Origin: Tetmemena sp. SeJ-2015
Taxonomy: Eukaryota > Ciliophora > Spirotrichea > Sporadotrichida > Oxytrichidae
Direction of reading: 5' to 3'
Assembly (NCBI GenBank): GCA_027382625.1
Contig: JAJKFJ010022700.1
Coordinates: forward strand, 19,692-83,691
DNA length: 64,000 nt
Made by a program: the position numbers and the translations under genes. A model generated the notes under the pieces. The model did no database searches and was not told where the DNA came from. It saw only the letters and a program-made list of their open reading frames with translations. Shown here piece after piece: positions 49,469 to 60,437 of this stretch (the first letter of the stretch is position 1; every line of letters begins with the position of its first letter).

Positions 49469-50477
49469 TCAATTCAGAGGCTGGAATTATTAACTTACAC
49501 AAAAATAGAATTACTAGAATATATGAGTTGTTTTTGGAATAAGTATGGCTATCATGGCTCTTACTTCTTTTTTCTTGAATATGAAAACTCTGAAAGTGTC
49601 ATCTGCCATCACCATTTCTTCATTGACTTCAGCTTCTAAGCCATTTTAATCTACTAGCTCCTCATACCTATCAATAAATATAGTTAGTTCTTCTCTAATT
49701 TATCAAGAAACAGGTCTTATCTGATTTTGTTATTCACCATGAGGCACCTGCCAGTTTCAGGTTTTAGAAAGTATTCAAAACTTTTTAAAAGTGATTCCAA
49801 GCATTCTGGCAAGTAAACTACGTCAGAGGCTATCACCAAATCAAATTTTCCTTTTTCGCTCAAAGGGAAGAAAATAATATAACTTAGAAGTCACCACTGC
49901 CTTGAGGATCGTACAGATCCGATTAATCAGATGAGCGTGAAAAATTTCCCCATTCAAAATAGTTCACGCTGATTTAATAGAATACAATTTCTCATTTAAA
50001 TAAAGATCCTTTGTTAATCCACAATCTGTGAATTTAATTGAATGTTTTATTAAATGAGTGATAGACTTTTAGGGCATATGTCTGTCATCGTAACTTGGGA
50101 GTTGGGGAAAAATAGGCTTGCATAGATGCCTGAGAGACCGGACCAGAACCTAACTCCAGGATTCTAATGGCTTAGATAATATTTATATTAGCTTTGGTAG
50201 TCTTAAAAGACTAAAGTTATTCTCTAGAATCATCTTTAATTCCTTCAATTGGATTCAAAAGCTTGATGAAGTTTTGATCAAGATAATAGTATATTTATAA
50301 ACTGTGATAATGAGACAAGGCTATACTAGCTCTCCAGATAGACCTTGAAACTCCGATATGAAGGGCTCTTTGCTTCATCTTTAGAGTGAATTTTCCTAAG
50401 TTATATTCAAGAATTGTATCTGAATTAGTTTCGTCGTTCTCTTGATCAAATATATCCTCTAAGTTGCAAATATGCAT
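49469..50477 (-). CDS. METTL21-type lysine methyltransferase (Methyltransf_16)
   Basis: SAM-dependent protein methyltransferase family. The N-terminus MHICNLEDIFDQEN is followed by helical sequence, then motif I as ILELGSG with GLSGIYASLFFPNS and VTMTDI (SAM-binding acidic residue). Later comes FDLVIASDVVYLPECLESLL, the family's D/E-xxY region, and near the end VEEMVMADDTFRVFIFKKKE-like sequence (NEEMVMADDTFRVFIFKKK). A small frame problem lies inside motif I at about 50,125 (GGTC repeated 5 nt apart). Another frame change at about 50,000 marks an IES, and one IES is resolved at 49,694-49,719. The C-terminal end after KKKE is uncertain; the first TGA in frame is at 49,469. Confidence 0.7.
49694..49719 (-). 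other. IES in methyltransferase gene, pointer AGA
   Basis: On the minus strand AGA brackets 26 nt. Removal joins CLMVNNKI to REELTIFIDRYEELVDQNG in frame. Confidence 0.7.
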
Positions 50478-50632
50478 AAAATGAATGATCTAAAGAATTT
50501 TAAAGTTGATAATCCCCTCCATCAAAAGCCCAAATAGTAATAGAATAATAATTAATTATAAATAATCTAGCACACTTATATTATTAAGGTATTGAGGATA
50601 GGTATTTGAATTTGAATGAGTGAGATTAATAA

Positions 50633-52170
50633 TGGAGTAAATTAAGCCTAAAATCACTCATCAGAAAGAACTCTCTTTGGAGTTTGAGAGTGTGAACATC
50701 TTAATCGCAGCAGGAGATAATGGAGACATGATTGCGGCTGGAGACGAAGGCAAATTGCATCTCATAGACAAGGATCTCAATTTAATCAGGTCTACTTATG
50801 TAGGGGCATGCCTCCATGCAGGAATATAAAATTGATTAATCTAAAATTAAATTGTAGTTGGAGAGCATGTTTATGTTTCAGTGAAGAATGACAGCTATAG
50901 ACTATAGGTTTTTGAGCTTGCCACTTTCAAACTGCTCCACTCTTTCCCAATTCCATTTCAAGTCATTAAATTCATAACTTACAAATCTCTTACAAGTAAA
51001 ACACCCTCTACAAGCGCCAAATCTTCAAGCAACTCACTTTAAATTCTTCAGCAAGGAAAATCAAATGAGAATGATACTGGCTATTAACTAGATGACCATT
51101 TTATGACCAGTGAGGAATCTAAATCTCAACCAAAGCCAAAATCTTAAAAGAGAATTTACCTAATGTGCATCTTACAAAATGGAGCCATTCATATGCTCAA
51201 CACTTAAAATCAAACAATTGAGTCAAAATTAAAGCTGTTTATCAGCAGAGAGTCAATTACAGATCTAGTAAAAAGCGACAAGAAAAATCAGTTCTTGTTT
51301 AGCTCAGACTAGATTTTTGGAATATGTGAGATCAAACCTTAAAAGAGGAAAGACACGAAGTTCAAGTTAACTTAAAAGAATACTTGTTTTAATTTTAAAA
51401 CTGTCCTTTAAACTACTCCAATAGATGGATTCATCAGCAGTATCAAGCGTCTCAGAAAGTCCCAATTTCTACTAACTTCCTTTGAAAGGCAAATTTCATT
51501 GTTCTTGTTTGATACCAAACAAGGCATATTCAAGTCAATAAACAAACCATTACCTAATCATACATAAGAGTTTTGCATTCAAAAGAAGCCAGATAGAAGC
51601 TGCAATAGAAATCCTTATCTGCTGATCAAGAATGGGAAGCTTCTCTCAGCATTAAATTTTCACACACTAGAGGAGACATAGATATATCTCTCACCTTTTT
51701 CAATTCAAGGATTTCAACTTTTATACCCTAGTTATGGATGAAAAGAAGCATAGCTATTAGCAACTTGGATTATATAAAGGAGAAGCTATCGTCATCAATA
51801 GCCTTGATTATTTAATTGTATTTTTACTTTAATATTTGATTAACAGTGACATAATAAGACAGTATTCAATTAGTTTCTTGCACTTAATAGATTTTTAGTG
51901 AATTAAGTTTTCCTTTTATATTGTTTACGATAACAAAAAATTGAGTAGATAGAAGTAAGTAAAAATCTGGAGGAGAATGACTTAGCCATCTATAAAGTGA
52001 ATAGAGTGTATGCTGAGTAAACTAGAACCTTAATTATAACTAGTAAGCATCATTTAGCCTTTACTAGGCATTAAAAGGCATTTTCAGCTTAGAATTTTAG
52101 TGCATAATTCTATAAATTATAGTTTAGCTCTTAAAATGAACAAGCTAGGGCTGCATATTGCAAAGTATGG
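50633..52170 (+). CDS. WD40/beta-propeller-like protein
   Basis: Starts MEQIKPKITHQKELSLEFE and keeps one frame with TAA/TAG as Gln to about 51,735. WD-like blades are visible: VNILIAAGDNGDMIAAGDEG with KLHLID; HVYVSVKNDSYRLQVFEL; FISSIKRLRKSQFLLTSFER with QISLFLFDTKQGIFKS; NGKLLSALNFHTLEE. A Ser/Lys-rich linker lies at about 51,000-51,140. After a frame change near 51,730 it probably continues (YKGEAIVINSLDY, then EVSKNLEENDLAIYKVNRVY and ARAAYCKVWRQ at about 51,960-52,165). No orthologue is recognised; soluble propeller scaffolds such as ciliary or trafficking proteins are candidates. Confidence 0.55.
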
Positions 52171-52238
52171 AGGCAATAATCCTGGCGGGGGTGGAACAAT
52201 TAATTCATAAATGTTTTATGCTTTATTCTTCAATTGAT

Positions 52239-54587
52239 ATGGATGACAGCATGATGCGAAATGAAAATTTAAAGTAATTAATTTAATATGACAAAGGAGA
52301 TGACATTGGTCCCCTACATCAGGATGGAGAGGAAATGGATAAAAATTTAGTCAGCAAGAAGGTCGTTAATTGGTTCCAAAAGAATTATTTATTCAATTTA
52401 TTATCTAAAGAAGACTGTTTATTCTATAATTTAAGTTTTAAATTAGTAATTCTTAAATGTGACATTTGGAATAGTAAGACAAGACTGAGGCTGTGCTGAG
52501 AGAACACGGTTACCTACCCAAAGAATTTACAGACGAGGTAGAAAATATCTAACTCACTAATGACTACTATAATAAAATAAAGTTCCTTGAATTTTCTGCA
52601 TTCTACTTCATTAAAAATACAATTTATAAATCAGTTGGTTTGGATTGAGTTGCTGTATATTAGAATACGAACAGCGATACCATGCTATTGAAGAAAAAAC
52701 ATTGGATAGTTGAAAGGAGTTTATTTTTGAGTTCCTGCTCTATATTAACTTGACATGCACTTTGGCTACATATGGATCCATAATAGGCAGATACTTTCTT
52801 AATTTAATCTTCGTTTAATAATTAGAGAAGAATTAATTTGAAATGGAAGAGACTCAAAAAATTCTTACTACCAATGGATGATATATTCAGCACCCAGGAT
52901 TATAAGATGCTAATTTATTTCTTAAAATAGCGGAGGACAAATTATTTTAATTTTGGAGTCACTGTTCGTAACAGTGACTCCTCTTCCTGGTCTTTAAGAT
53001 TCAGTAATCGTTGAGAATTATATTGATAGGGATGTTAAAGTTGACCTCCAGATTAATACGGTCTTAATTTTTGAAATTATTTTAAATGTGTAAATAAAAT
53101 TCTTATTGAGTTGCTCGATGATGATCCGTCTTTACTTAGTAATTAGATGCGTGCTATCCTTTCACTCCTTACAGGAGTGCGAGGATGCAGCGACTTTGCT
53201 ATATCAATGGTTCAATAATATAGTAGTAGTATTTAATGATTCCAACGCAGGCTTTATGTTTTCTTTGAAGGCTCTGAAAAATGACAGGCCTTACGTATTC
53301 ATTATAACATCGATGGTAGTGCCAGTGATTCTGTGTGCGTATGAACTGAGAATGTTTGAGAGACCTTTGATTCCTATTTCTTCTCAAGACTTTGATAGTA
53401 TAATCAATTGCATTTGGTGCATCATTATACTTTATTTTATACAATTAATTAGCTTGAATATATAAATGCTTTTTTTCAATATTACAATCAAGCTTAAAAA
53501 AAAACCTATCTTATTTTGTGTGGATAATTTTTAAATGACTACAGTTGGGTATGGAGACTATTTCCCCATCTCAAACTGTGGGCGCACTATAGGTATCATC
53601 GCATGTCTTTGGGGAGTGTTCATAGTTTCCATTTTTGTGGTTACTCTAAACAACCTATTAGAATTTACGAAAGAAGAATACAGGAGCTTTGAAATACTGC
53701 TCAAACTTCAAATAAAAGAAGACCTTAAAAAAGCAGCAATAGATTTGACCCTAGCTGCCTTCCGCTAAAAACGAGAAAGTAAAAAAGATGACATCAATCC
53801 TATCAAACTTAAGCAAACTTTCCACAACTTCAAGAAGAAAGTTTTCAATCTGAGGCAGCTATCATACATTTTAATATTATCAAAGCGAGTGAGAGGAATG
53901 TACCCCGATTATTCACCAATTGAAATCATGAACAAGAGAGCAGATGATTTGAATAACTAGCTACAAAAAATGGTGGAGCTCTAGCAAAAAACTCTAGAGG
54001 AGTTCAAACAATTTAAAGATAAGCTCGGGTAACTAGCAGAGGAAGAGAAATCCAAACGAGAAGGAAAAAATAAGAGAAAAGCTGGCAAGGTAGGCACTGC
54101 CTCAAACACTGCTTCCAATTCAGCTTAAAGATAGAGTGACATCTACACTACTAACAGAATGATGAAGAATTCTATAATCTCCAGTAAATTTAATAGCATC
54201 TTAGATAGTAATGATGAAAGCTAGCCCTCAGTTGAATATGAAATATAAAAAGACCACCTTAATATAATTCAAAGTATGGAGTAAACGAGCAGATACTTTG
54301 ACAATTTAGAATTTGAGTAGCAGCCTATAATTAAATAACCAGATGAATAAGAGAGTCTGGGGTTGAGCTAAGCTGATCAACAGGAAATATTAATGGCTAG
54401 TTATAACTTATTCAGCAGGGATTCCACTAGATTTAAATTAATATTTTTATAAAATGAATTAGATTAAAGACTTCACATATGCAGTACAAGAGTAACGATA
54501 CATCAAATATAATGTGAATAGATATAATTTAAACGCAATATCGAATACAGTCAAGATATTAAAAAAAACTCAGTTTTCACTTATTGA
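52239..54587 (+). CDS. SK-like potassium channel paralogue 1
   Basis: First of three tandem paralogues with the layout of small-conductance Ca2+-activated K+ channels (plasma membrane, six segments). Visible parts: AVLREHGYLPKEF and LTNDYYNKIKFLEFSAF (before S1); FGLSCCILEYEQRYH (S1); TPLPGLQDSVIVENYIDR (S2-S3 linker); MQRLCYIN then KNDRPYVFI (S3-S4); VPVILCAYELRMFERPL (S5); IWCIII (pore helix); TTVGYGDYFPISNCGR (filter at about 53,540); LWGVFIVSIFVVTLNNLLEF (S6). The SK-like region EYRSFEILLKLQIKEDLKKA would be where calmodulin binds. A coiled-coil tail follows (LQKMVELQQKTLEEFKQFK). The tail is long and Gln-rich to TGA 54,585. Two IESs are resolved, and others lie near 52,400, 52,710, 53,070 and 53,430-53,535. 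Confidence 0.8.
52608..52630 (+). other. IES in channel 1 before S1, pointer TCA
   Basis: TCA at 52,608 and 52,631. Removing 23 nt gives FSAFYFSWFGLSCCILEYE, collinear with FFFAWAGLSVSIVEYE of channel 3. Confidence 0.85.
52955..52981. repeat. Perfect 12-bp hairpin with 3-nt loop
   Basis: GGAGTCACTGTT, then CGT, then the exact complement. It overlaps the start of the TPLPGL coding segment of channel 1, probably at an MDS edge. Confidence 0.8.
53206..53234 (+). other. IES in channel 1, pointer AATG
   Basis: AATG at 53,206 and 53,235. Removing 29 nt gives MQRLCYINDSNAGFMFSLK, matching MQRLCHINGTTANFMYALK of channel 3, which has no insert here. Confidence 0.9.
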
Positions 54588-54799
54588 TCTCACAATTTTA
54601 GAACGCAATTTTATACAAATAAGGTGTTGTACAAAATAATTGTAGTTAATTTATAAGCTGAGCGTAGAGAATAATGCCTAGTTCCTTGTTTCCTCATTCA
54701 TTTAATTATTATAATAAACTTTATAATTAGTGAAAATAACTCCGCTAATCTCCATCAAAGGATAATACCCTCTATCTCAAAACCACAGTTATTTTACCC

Positions 54800-57716
54800 A
54801 TGGCAATCAGATTAGCAAACGAGTTGAACCTCACCCGTGGTGCCTCCTCAAACCAAAAATTACCTTAATGCTTTTGCTTTAATTGAAGGAGGATCAGCAA
54901 ATCGGTTAAGATGGAAATAAATTCGCAAGAAGTAAAACTATCAGACTAAGGGAAATGCAATAAGTTCAGTTTATACAGGAAAACGATTTGTCTGAGGATT
55001 ACGATTTATCTTATCGTAACGCACCACCGCCTCAAGTTCATGTCCAAAAAGCGAGAGAGGTCATCAACTTTACAAAATATTTATTTCAATTTTTAAAACT
55101 TGTTCTCCCAAAAGAAAAATGACGATTAGACAGTCGATATTTTAAGGAAACATGGCTATTTGCTGGATGATAACATAATAGAGAGTGCTCAAATTACTAA
55201 TGATTATCAAAATAAGATTCAGTACTTGGAATTTACTTAATGTATCATCATAATTGTTGAAGATAATTAATTCTCAGCGTTCTTTTTCTCTTGGTTGGGA
55301 TTAGGCATTTCTATTGTCGAATACGAATTAAGATATTCCTATTAGCAATCTCTATAATAATGTTTTATTTTGTTTAGATAATAAATCTGGTTGCTTAACA
55401 TCACTTATTTTATCTTAACTGATTCGAAAAAGAGAGAATTCAATGCTCTCCAAATGTATTGTAAAGTATAATTTAATATTCTCCTCTGGATAAATCTAGC
55501 ATGCACAATTGTCACATGCATTATCATCGTGAGCAGATATTATCTCACTCTTAGATTCATTATATCAGAGTTTTTATTCTTTAGTTAGATGGCTAATTCT
55601 GAGAAAGATGATTCTGCCTATGGAAACGATGTTCACGACCAAATTAAAAGCCTCTTTTAGTAGTTATTTGTAAATTCTACTAGCCATTGATTTTGGAGAT
55701 CGTTGCAAATCTGATTTCGCCCTATCCTTAACTTGCAGAAGTCAACATAAAAGAAAATTACACAGACAGAAGCGTAGTGGTTGATATTTAAATTGATTGA
55801 TCTGAATGTGAACGTGCTGCTGCTCTCACTCTCTCTCATAATTCGATTGTACACAGCAATCCGATTCTATCTGTCTAATAGCATATACAGAAATGCAAGA
55901 ATGCTTAGACTTTGCGCTTTGAATGGAACTCCTCCTTCTTTTATGTTCTCTCTAAAGTGTTGGAAGAATGACAGACCTTACTTATTCATAGCTACTAATC
56001 TTATAGTTCCTGTATTCATATGCTCCTTTAGTCTCAGAAATTTATTTATGCTTAGAATGTTTGAGCGACCAATGATTTCTGTATTCTTATTCTTATTAAA
56101 GTTGTATAAAAGTAGTAGCTGTATCTGGATTTGATTTCAACAGTTTGTCTAACTGCATCTGGTGCATCATCATTTTTAAACATAGTACGATTAAGAAAGA
56201 TTATCAATAATTGGAAAAAAGTGATTAAAATAAGCACTCAAGCCTTTATTATTTATTGCTTCCTCTATTATCTGATTGGCTTTACTATTATCTAATATTA
56301 ATTCTATGATGGAAGAATATCCATCACATCTCTATCACAAACTATTCAATGTTAATACTGCCTCCGCCTCCTCAAAGCTAATAAATCCATCTGATTTTAA
56401 TTTATCTTTCTGATTATTATGTTAGTTGCAAAACTCGAATTCTTGATGATTTTCTTGGATGGATTTATGGATGCTCATTATACTAGAACAGATAATCTGT
56501 AAATTACGTAATTAATAAAGCTTATGAAAGATAGAGATCCAAACCTTTAATACATAAATTAAATTTCCGCCCGTTGTCAGTATGCTTCCCAGATTCCTCC
56601 GGCCATCTTAATCTACTCTTCATTTAAAATATCTTATGACTATAACTCAATCATACTTGAGCCATAATAATAGTAATAATCATCATAACTGTAACAACTG
56701 TGGGATATGGAGACTACTTCCCTATCTCTAACTGTGGGCGAGTGGTGGGGATTATAGCTTGTCTGTGGGGAACCTTTGTGGTTTCTATTTTCGTAGTGAC
56801 TCTAAACAATCTGCTGGAATTCTCCATGCAGGAGTAGAAAAGCTACGACATGCTGGTGAAACTGCACTATAAGGATCTCATCCGCTCCAAGGCCATCCAG
56901 GTGTTCTTGGCTGCTCACAAGTAGAAGAAGGAGAGGAATCGAGTAAACATTGAATTATATATGCACTATATAAAGGAACAACGATGATCTCGAGGTTGAG
57001 AAGCTAGCAATTTACTTTAGAGATTTCCGAAAGAATGTGTTCGATCTCAAGTAAATCTCTAAGCAAGTGAGGACCATGTATGACGATTACAATGCTAATA
57101 ATTTTTGCATTTATTACGATTAATAAATGAAGTGGAGCTCGCAAACAAAGATCTGGAGGAACTTAATGATGAAGTTGAACTCATGCTGGAGAACACCAAA
57201 ACTATGATAGAAGATCTCAAAATCTGTAAGCAGAAGCTTAATTAAGAGCATTTATTTTTTAGCTAGGAATAAAGGACGACATGGATGGCTCTAAACCAAA
57301 AATATACATTAGAAATGCGAGTCTCGCCTCTGGGACCACCACACAGCTTGATAACAGTATCCTCTCTGAAACATTTATTCTATTTGAGAAGTATTTAATT
57401 TATACACCAGATAATAGATCAGAAAAAACTCAAGCAGCTGACTAAACAACATCTAATATAAACCAAGGAGTCCCACCCTTGAATTTAAATCCACCCAGAC
57501 AATCAGCTTTTAGTTTCACTGACTTTTTTTATTTTTTATAGTGAAACCTTGAAAGGATATCCTAAACAGGTCAAGAACACTACAGGTGCTCTAGATGATC
57601 TAATTGCTGGAAATGACTCTAAGACAAGAGAGACTGCTATTATCGACAAGCTACTATCAAACCCAAGTAAAGAATTAATCCTAGAGAGCGATAGACTTGA
57701 AGAGATGCTCTAATGA
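54800..57716 (+). CDS. SK-like potassium channel paralogue 2, with gene-bearing IES
   Basis: Same layout as channel 1. Putative start MAIRLANELNLTRGASS at 54,800. Then NDLSEDYDLSYRNAPPPQVH, ILRKHGYLLDDNIIESAQ and NDYQNKIQYLEFT; S1 as SWLGLGISIVEYELRYS; S3 as LNVNVLLLSLSLIIRLYTAI; KNDRPYLFIATNLIVPVFIC (S5); pore helix NCIWCIII; filter ITVTTVGYGDYFP (about 56,690-56,725); S6 VVSIFVVTLNNLLEF; then ELANKDLEELNDEVELMLEN coiled coil and tail to TGA 57,714. Resolved IESs are at 56,036, 56,079 and 56,168. Further ones lie at about 55,070-55,115, 55,235-55,280 and 56,945-56,985. The 513-bp pore IES contains opposite-strand coding sequence. Confidence 0.8.
56036..56053 (+). other. IES in channel 2 S5, pointer AGAA
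   Basis: AGAA at 56,036 and 56,054. Removing 18 nt turns SLRNLFMLRMFERP into SLRMFERP, as in channels 1 and 3, which lack the insert. Confidence 0.9.
56079..56118 (+). other. IES in channel 2 turret, pointer CTGTAT
   Basis: CTGTAT at 56,079 and 56,119. Removing 40 nt gives PMISVSGFDFNSLSNCIWC, collinear with PLIPTSLFDFNSMWNCGWC of channel 3. Confidence 0.92.
56168..56680 (+). other. 513-bp IES in channel 2 pore, pointer CATCAT
   Basis: CATCAT at 56,168 and 56,681. Removal gives WCIIITVTTVGYGD, identical in layout to channel 3, where the same site holds only a 39-bp IES. The insert is less AT-rich than typical IESs and includes minus-strand coding sequence. Confidence 0.88.
56335..56478 (-). 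CDS. EF-hand-like coding segment nested inside channel 2 IES
   Basis: Minus-strand frame of 48 codons with Gln TAA: MSIHKSIQENHQEFEFCNQH, then NNQKDKLKSDGFISFEEAEA and a TGA. SDGFISFEEAE fits the second half of an EF-hand calcium loop (Gly, then Ile, then Glu), with helix-like sequence before it. The first loop position is not the usual Asp, so Ca2+ binding is uncertain. More open sequence follows downstream on the minus strand (ANQIIEEAINNKGLSAYFNH, 56,190-56,290), and GC-richer DNA with a possible start MAGGIWEAY lies upstream (about 56,610). The whole 56,180-56,640 stretch may be a small gene or several MDSs. Confidence 0.55.
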
Positions 57717-57960
57717 GTTTGTTATTTAACAACAATATCAGTACCAATAATAAATCTAATCAATATTGTAAAGTTAGATTACTAAGTCTTAAACTATAAG
57801 CCAATTAAAAATCTTAAAGCCTATCAATTAAAAATAGATTCATAAAGTATTACTTCTATTCTCCTTCATATTAAAAAATGAAGTTCAAAATATCAATAAG
57901 TTAATAGCAATTTGTAAATTTTGATAAATATTGTAGTATGATTATAATATTTGTAATATT

Positions 57961-60195
57961 ATGAAATCCTTGGCCTTGGACTTGAATCTCTCAAAAAATA
58001 AAAGCTCTAATGCTGAAATCTTCCACCGATTGCTTTTTAAATTTAGAATGGAGAAGAATGAAGAACATAGAAATTCCAAGATCGCAAAAGAGGAAAAACT
58101 TAACCCTAACTCAAAGGTCGCTCAAGTAATCAACTTATTCAAAGTGGGTTCCAAAAAGAAAGACAAAACTGAGATCATGCTTAGAGAGCACGGATATCTC
58201 CCTCACAAGGAGCTTGATAAAATTATTATGTATGTTAGCTAAAAATGATATGTGTTTTATGATGAAATAGAGAATGTGCAGCTAACTAGCATTCAAATTC
58301 TACATTTTCAAAAATATAGTGATTCTTCTAACTAACGATTTAAATAACAAGGTGAAGTATTTGGAGTTCTCAACATTTTTCTTTGCGTGGGCAGGCCTGA
58401 GCGTATCAATCGTTGAGTACGAACTTAGGTACAATCTTTCTGTAGACGATTCGATAGATGATGTGTGTTTAATTGGTGATGTAAATTTATTTTTTATGAT
58501 AAAACTGAATCTCAGTTAAACGCTTTGCTGTGGATAAATCTGATCTGCACTGTAAGCACATGCTGCTGCATAGTTTCTCGCTACATTTTGCTTCTGGAGT
58601 ACTATATTTAGAAGAAGCAACTCCTGTTTATGGATAATTTGCTCACTACCAAGTATTACTAACCATCAATATATGTCATATAATCTTTATAGCTTCTAAA
58701 CTTTTAGTAAATAACCCTTAATATTCTTGGAAATCATTAAAGAATAGGAAAATAATAAAAAGAGAATAGAGTTATTAAGGTCAAATTAGCGGCTATCTTT
58801 CTTATATTTAAAGCGAAGAATATACCATTTCGCATTTTAAATATCACACCCTTGAAATTAGAGCGATCATGTTGTAAACTTTTTGAATTATTTTTATAAT
58901 GGAGATTTTAGCAAACAGTCTTGCGCCTTATCCTGGCCTATAAAATGAAAATATCGTTGAGAACTACACTGACAGAGGTGTCCTTGTGAATTTAAATGTA
59001 AACGTACTCCTCTTATCCATTGGTTTGATTGTGAGGATGTACTTGTTCATCCGTTTCCTACTCTCCTTTTTTATTTAAACTTGTAAGATTTGCTTTAGTA
59101 GGTACATGAATACAAGAATGCAAAGACTTTGCCACATCAACGGCACTACTGCCAACTTTATGTACGCTCTTAAGTGCTGGAAGAATGACAAACCCTACTC
59201 TTTCATCCTCACAGCGCTAATTATTCCTGTCATCATTTGCAGCTACTGTCTCAGGATGTTTGAAAGACCTTTAATCCAATAAGCATTTTAAAGTTTTTTT
59301 TTAATCCCAACATCTCTGTTTGATTTCAACAGCATGTGGAATTGTGGGTGGTGCATTATAAATATGTGAATAACTAATAATGATATAATTTTGATTATCA
59401 TCACAGTTACAACAGTAGGATACGGAGACTACTTTCCCATTTCGAACTGTGGGAGAGTGGTGGGTATCTTGGCTTGCCTGTGGGGTACTTTTGTGGTGTC
59501 TATTTTCGTGGTAACTTTGAACAACTTACTTGAGTTTTCTTAGCAGGAGATGAAGAGCTACGAGATAATGTGTAAGCTGGCTCAAAAGGATGAACTTAGA
59601 ATGAAGGCAATCGCAGTTATTCTTTCTGCCCAAAGGTAGAAAGTAGAGCAACTGATGTATATATAATGATTTCATATTTTGTGAGCGGCAGAAGGATGAC
59701 TTGGAAGTTAGGAGTCTGGCAGTTGCATTCAGAGACTTCAGAAAGAACGTATTCACTCTTAAAATCATTTCAAAGCGAGTCAGAGGCATGTACGCAGACT
59801 ACAATCATTCAATTATAAATAAGTCTATTAAAGCTGCAATTTAAAATCAAATGAATGAAGTTGAACTTGCAACCAAAGATGCAGAAGAAATCAACTAAGA
59901 AATTTTATCATTATTTAACTTATTTTATTTGAATCTAGCTCATCATAGAAACTTAAAACGCAGTGCTAAAGGATTTAAAGAAACTAAAAAGGAAAGTTAT
60001 TCACAATTTTATTATAATCTGGTATTTGCTAAATAAGTTGCAGGAGAAGGCAGCAAGGATACCTCTAAATCTAGTGATAAATCGAACAGCCTCTTAGAAG
60101 AAACTCAAGCACTCACTGAATCGGAAAGGTAATAGCTATACGTCGAGGGAACTCTTCCTGACGCAGGCTCTGACTACGACTGGAAGCAGTCCTGA
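57961..60195 (+). CDS. SK-like potassium channel paralogue 3
   Basis: Start MKSLALDLNLSKNKSSNAEI at 57,961. The N-terminus is uninterrupted (AQVINLFKVGSKKKDKTEIM, LREHGYLPHKELD), then NDLNNKVKYLEFSTFFF, S1 WAGLSVSIVEYELRYNLS, NALLWINLICTVSTC-like S2 (58,520), NSLAPYPGL and IVENYTDRGVLVNLNVNVLL (S3), MQRLCHINGTTANFMYALK, KNDKPYSFILTALIIPVIIC (S5), NCGWCIIITVTTVGYGDYFP, SNCGRVVGILACLWGTFVVS (S6), and the calmodulin-binding-like region MKSYEIMCKLAQKDELRMKA. SKRVRGMYADYNHS is shared with channel 1. A Ser/Glu tail ends GSDYDWKQS with a TGA. Two pore-region IESs are resolved. Others lie at about 58,240-58,320, 58,470-58,520, 59,080 and 59,650. Confidence 0.82.
59270..59299 (+). other. IES in channel 3 turret, pointer TTTAATCC
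   Basis: An 8-bp repeat, TTTAATCC, at 59,270 and 59,300. Removing 30 nt gives ERPLIPTSLFDFNSM in frame. Same position as the CTGTAT IES of channel 2. Confidence 0.94.
59355..59393 (+). other. IES in channel 3 pore helix, pointer ATTAT
   Basis: ATTAT at 59,355 and 59,394. Removing 39 nt (contains TGA) gives GWCIIITVTTVGYGDY. Same position as the 513-bp IES of channel 2. Confidence 0.92.
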
Positions 60196-60437
60196 CACTA
60201 TTCATAGGGAACTGATAAAGTAAAGTATGCTAATAGCAGCTAAGAATAAATTTCTATCCTATCGATAATCATAGTCCTTATAAAGTTATAAATATTAAAG
60301 ATCATTTTAATTTAGTTCATTAAGAACCATTCCTTAGTATATTAATATATTTTCCTAGGAATAAATAGTCCTTCTTCTACATGAAATAGAGATAAGAATT
60401 GATTGGTAAAATATGCAAATTGAGATAAATAGTGTGC

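Noticed and set aside
56036..56680. Spliceosomal introns as the explanation for inserts in the channel genes
   Set aside because: The inserts lack GT...AG ends and instead have exact direct repeats at both ends. Short GT-AG introns do occur, but mainly in the GC-rich transposase.
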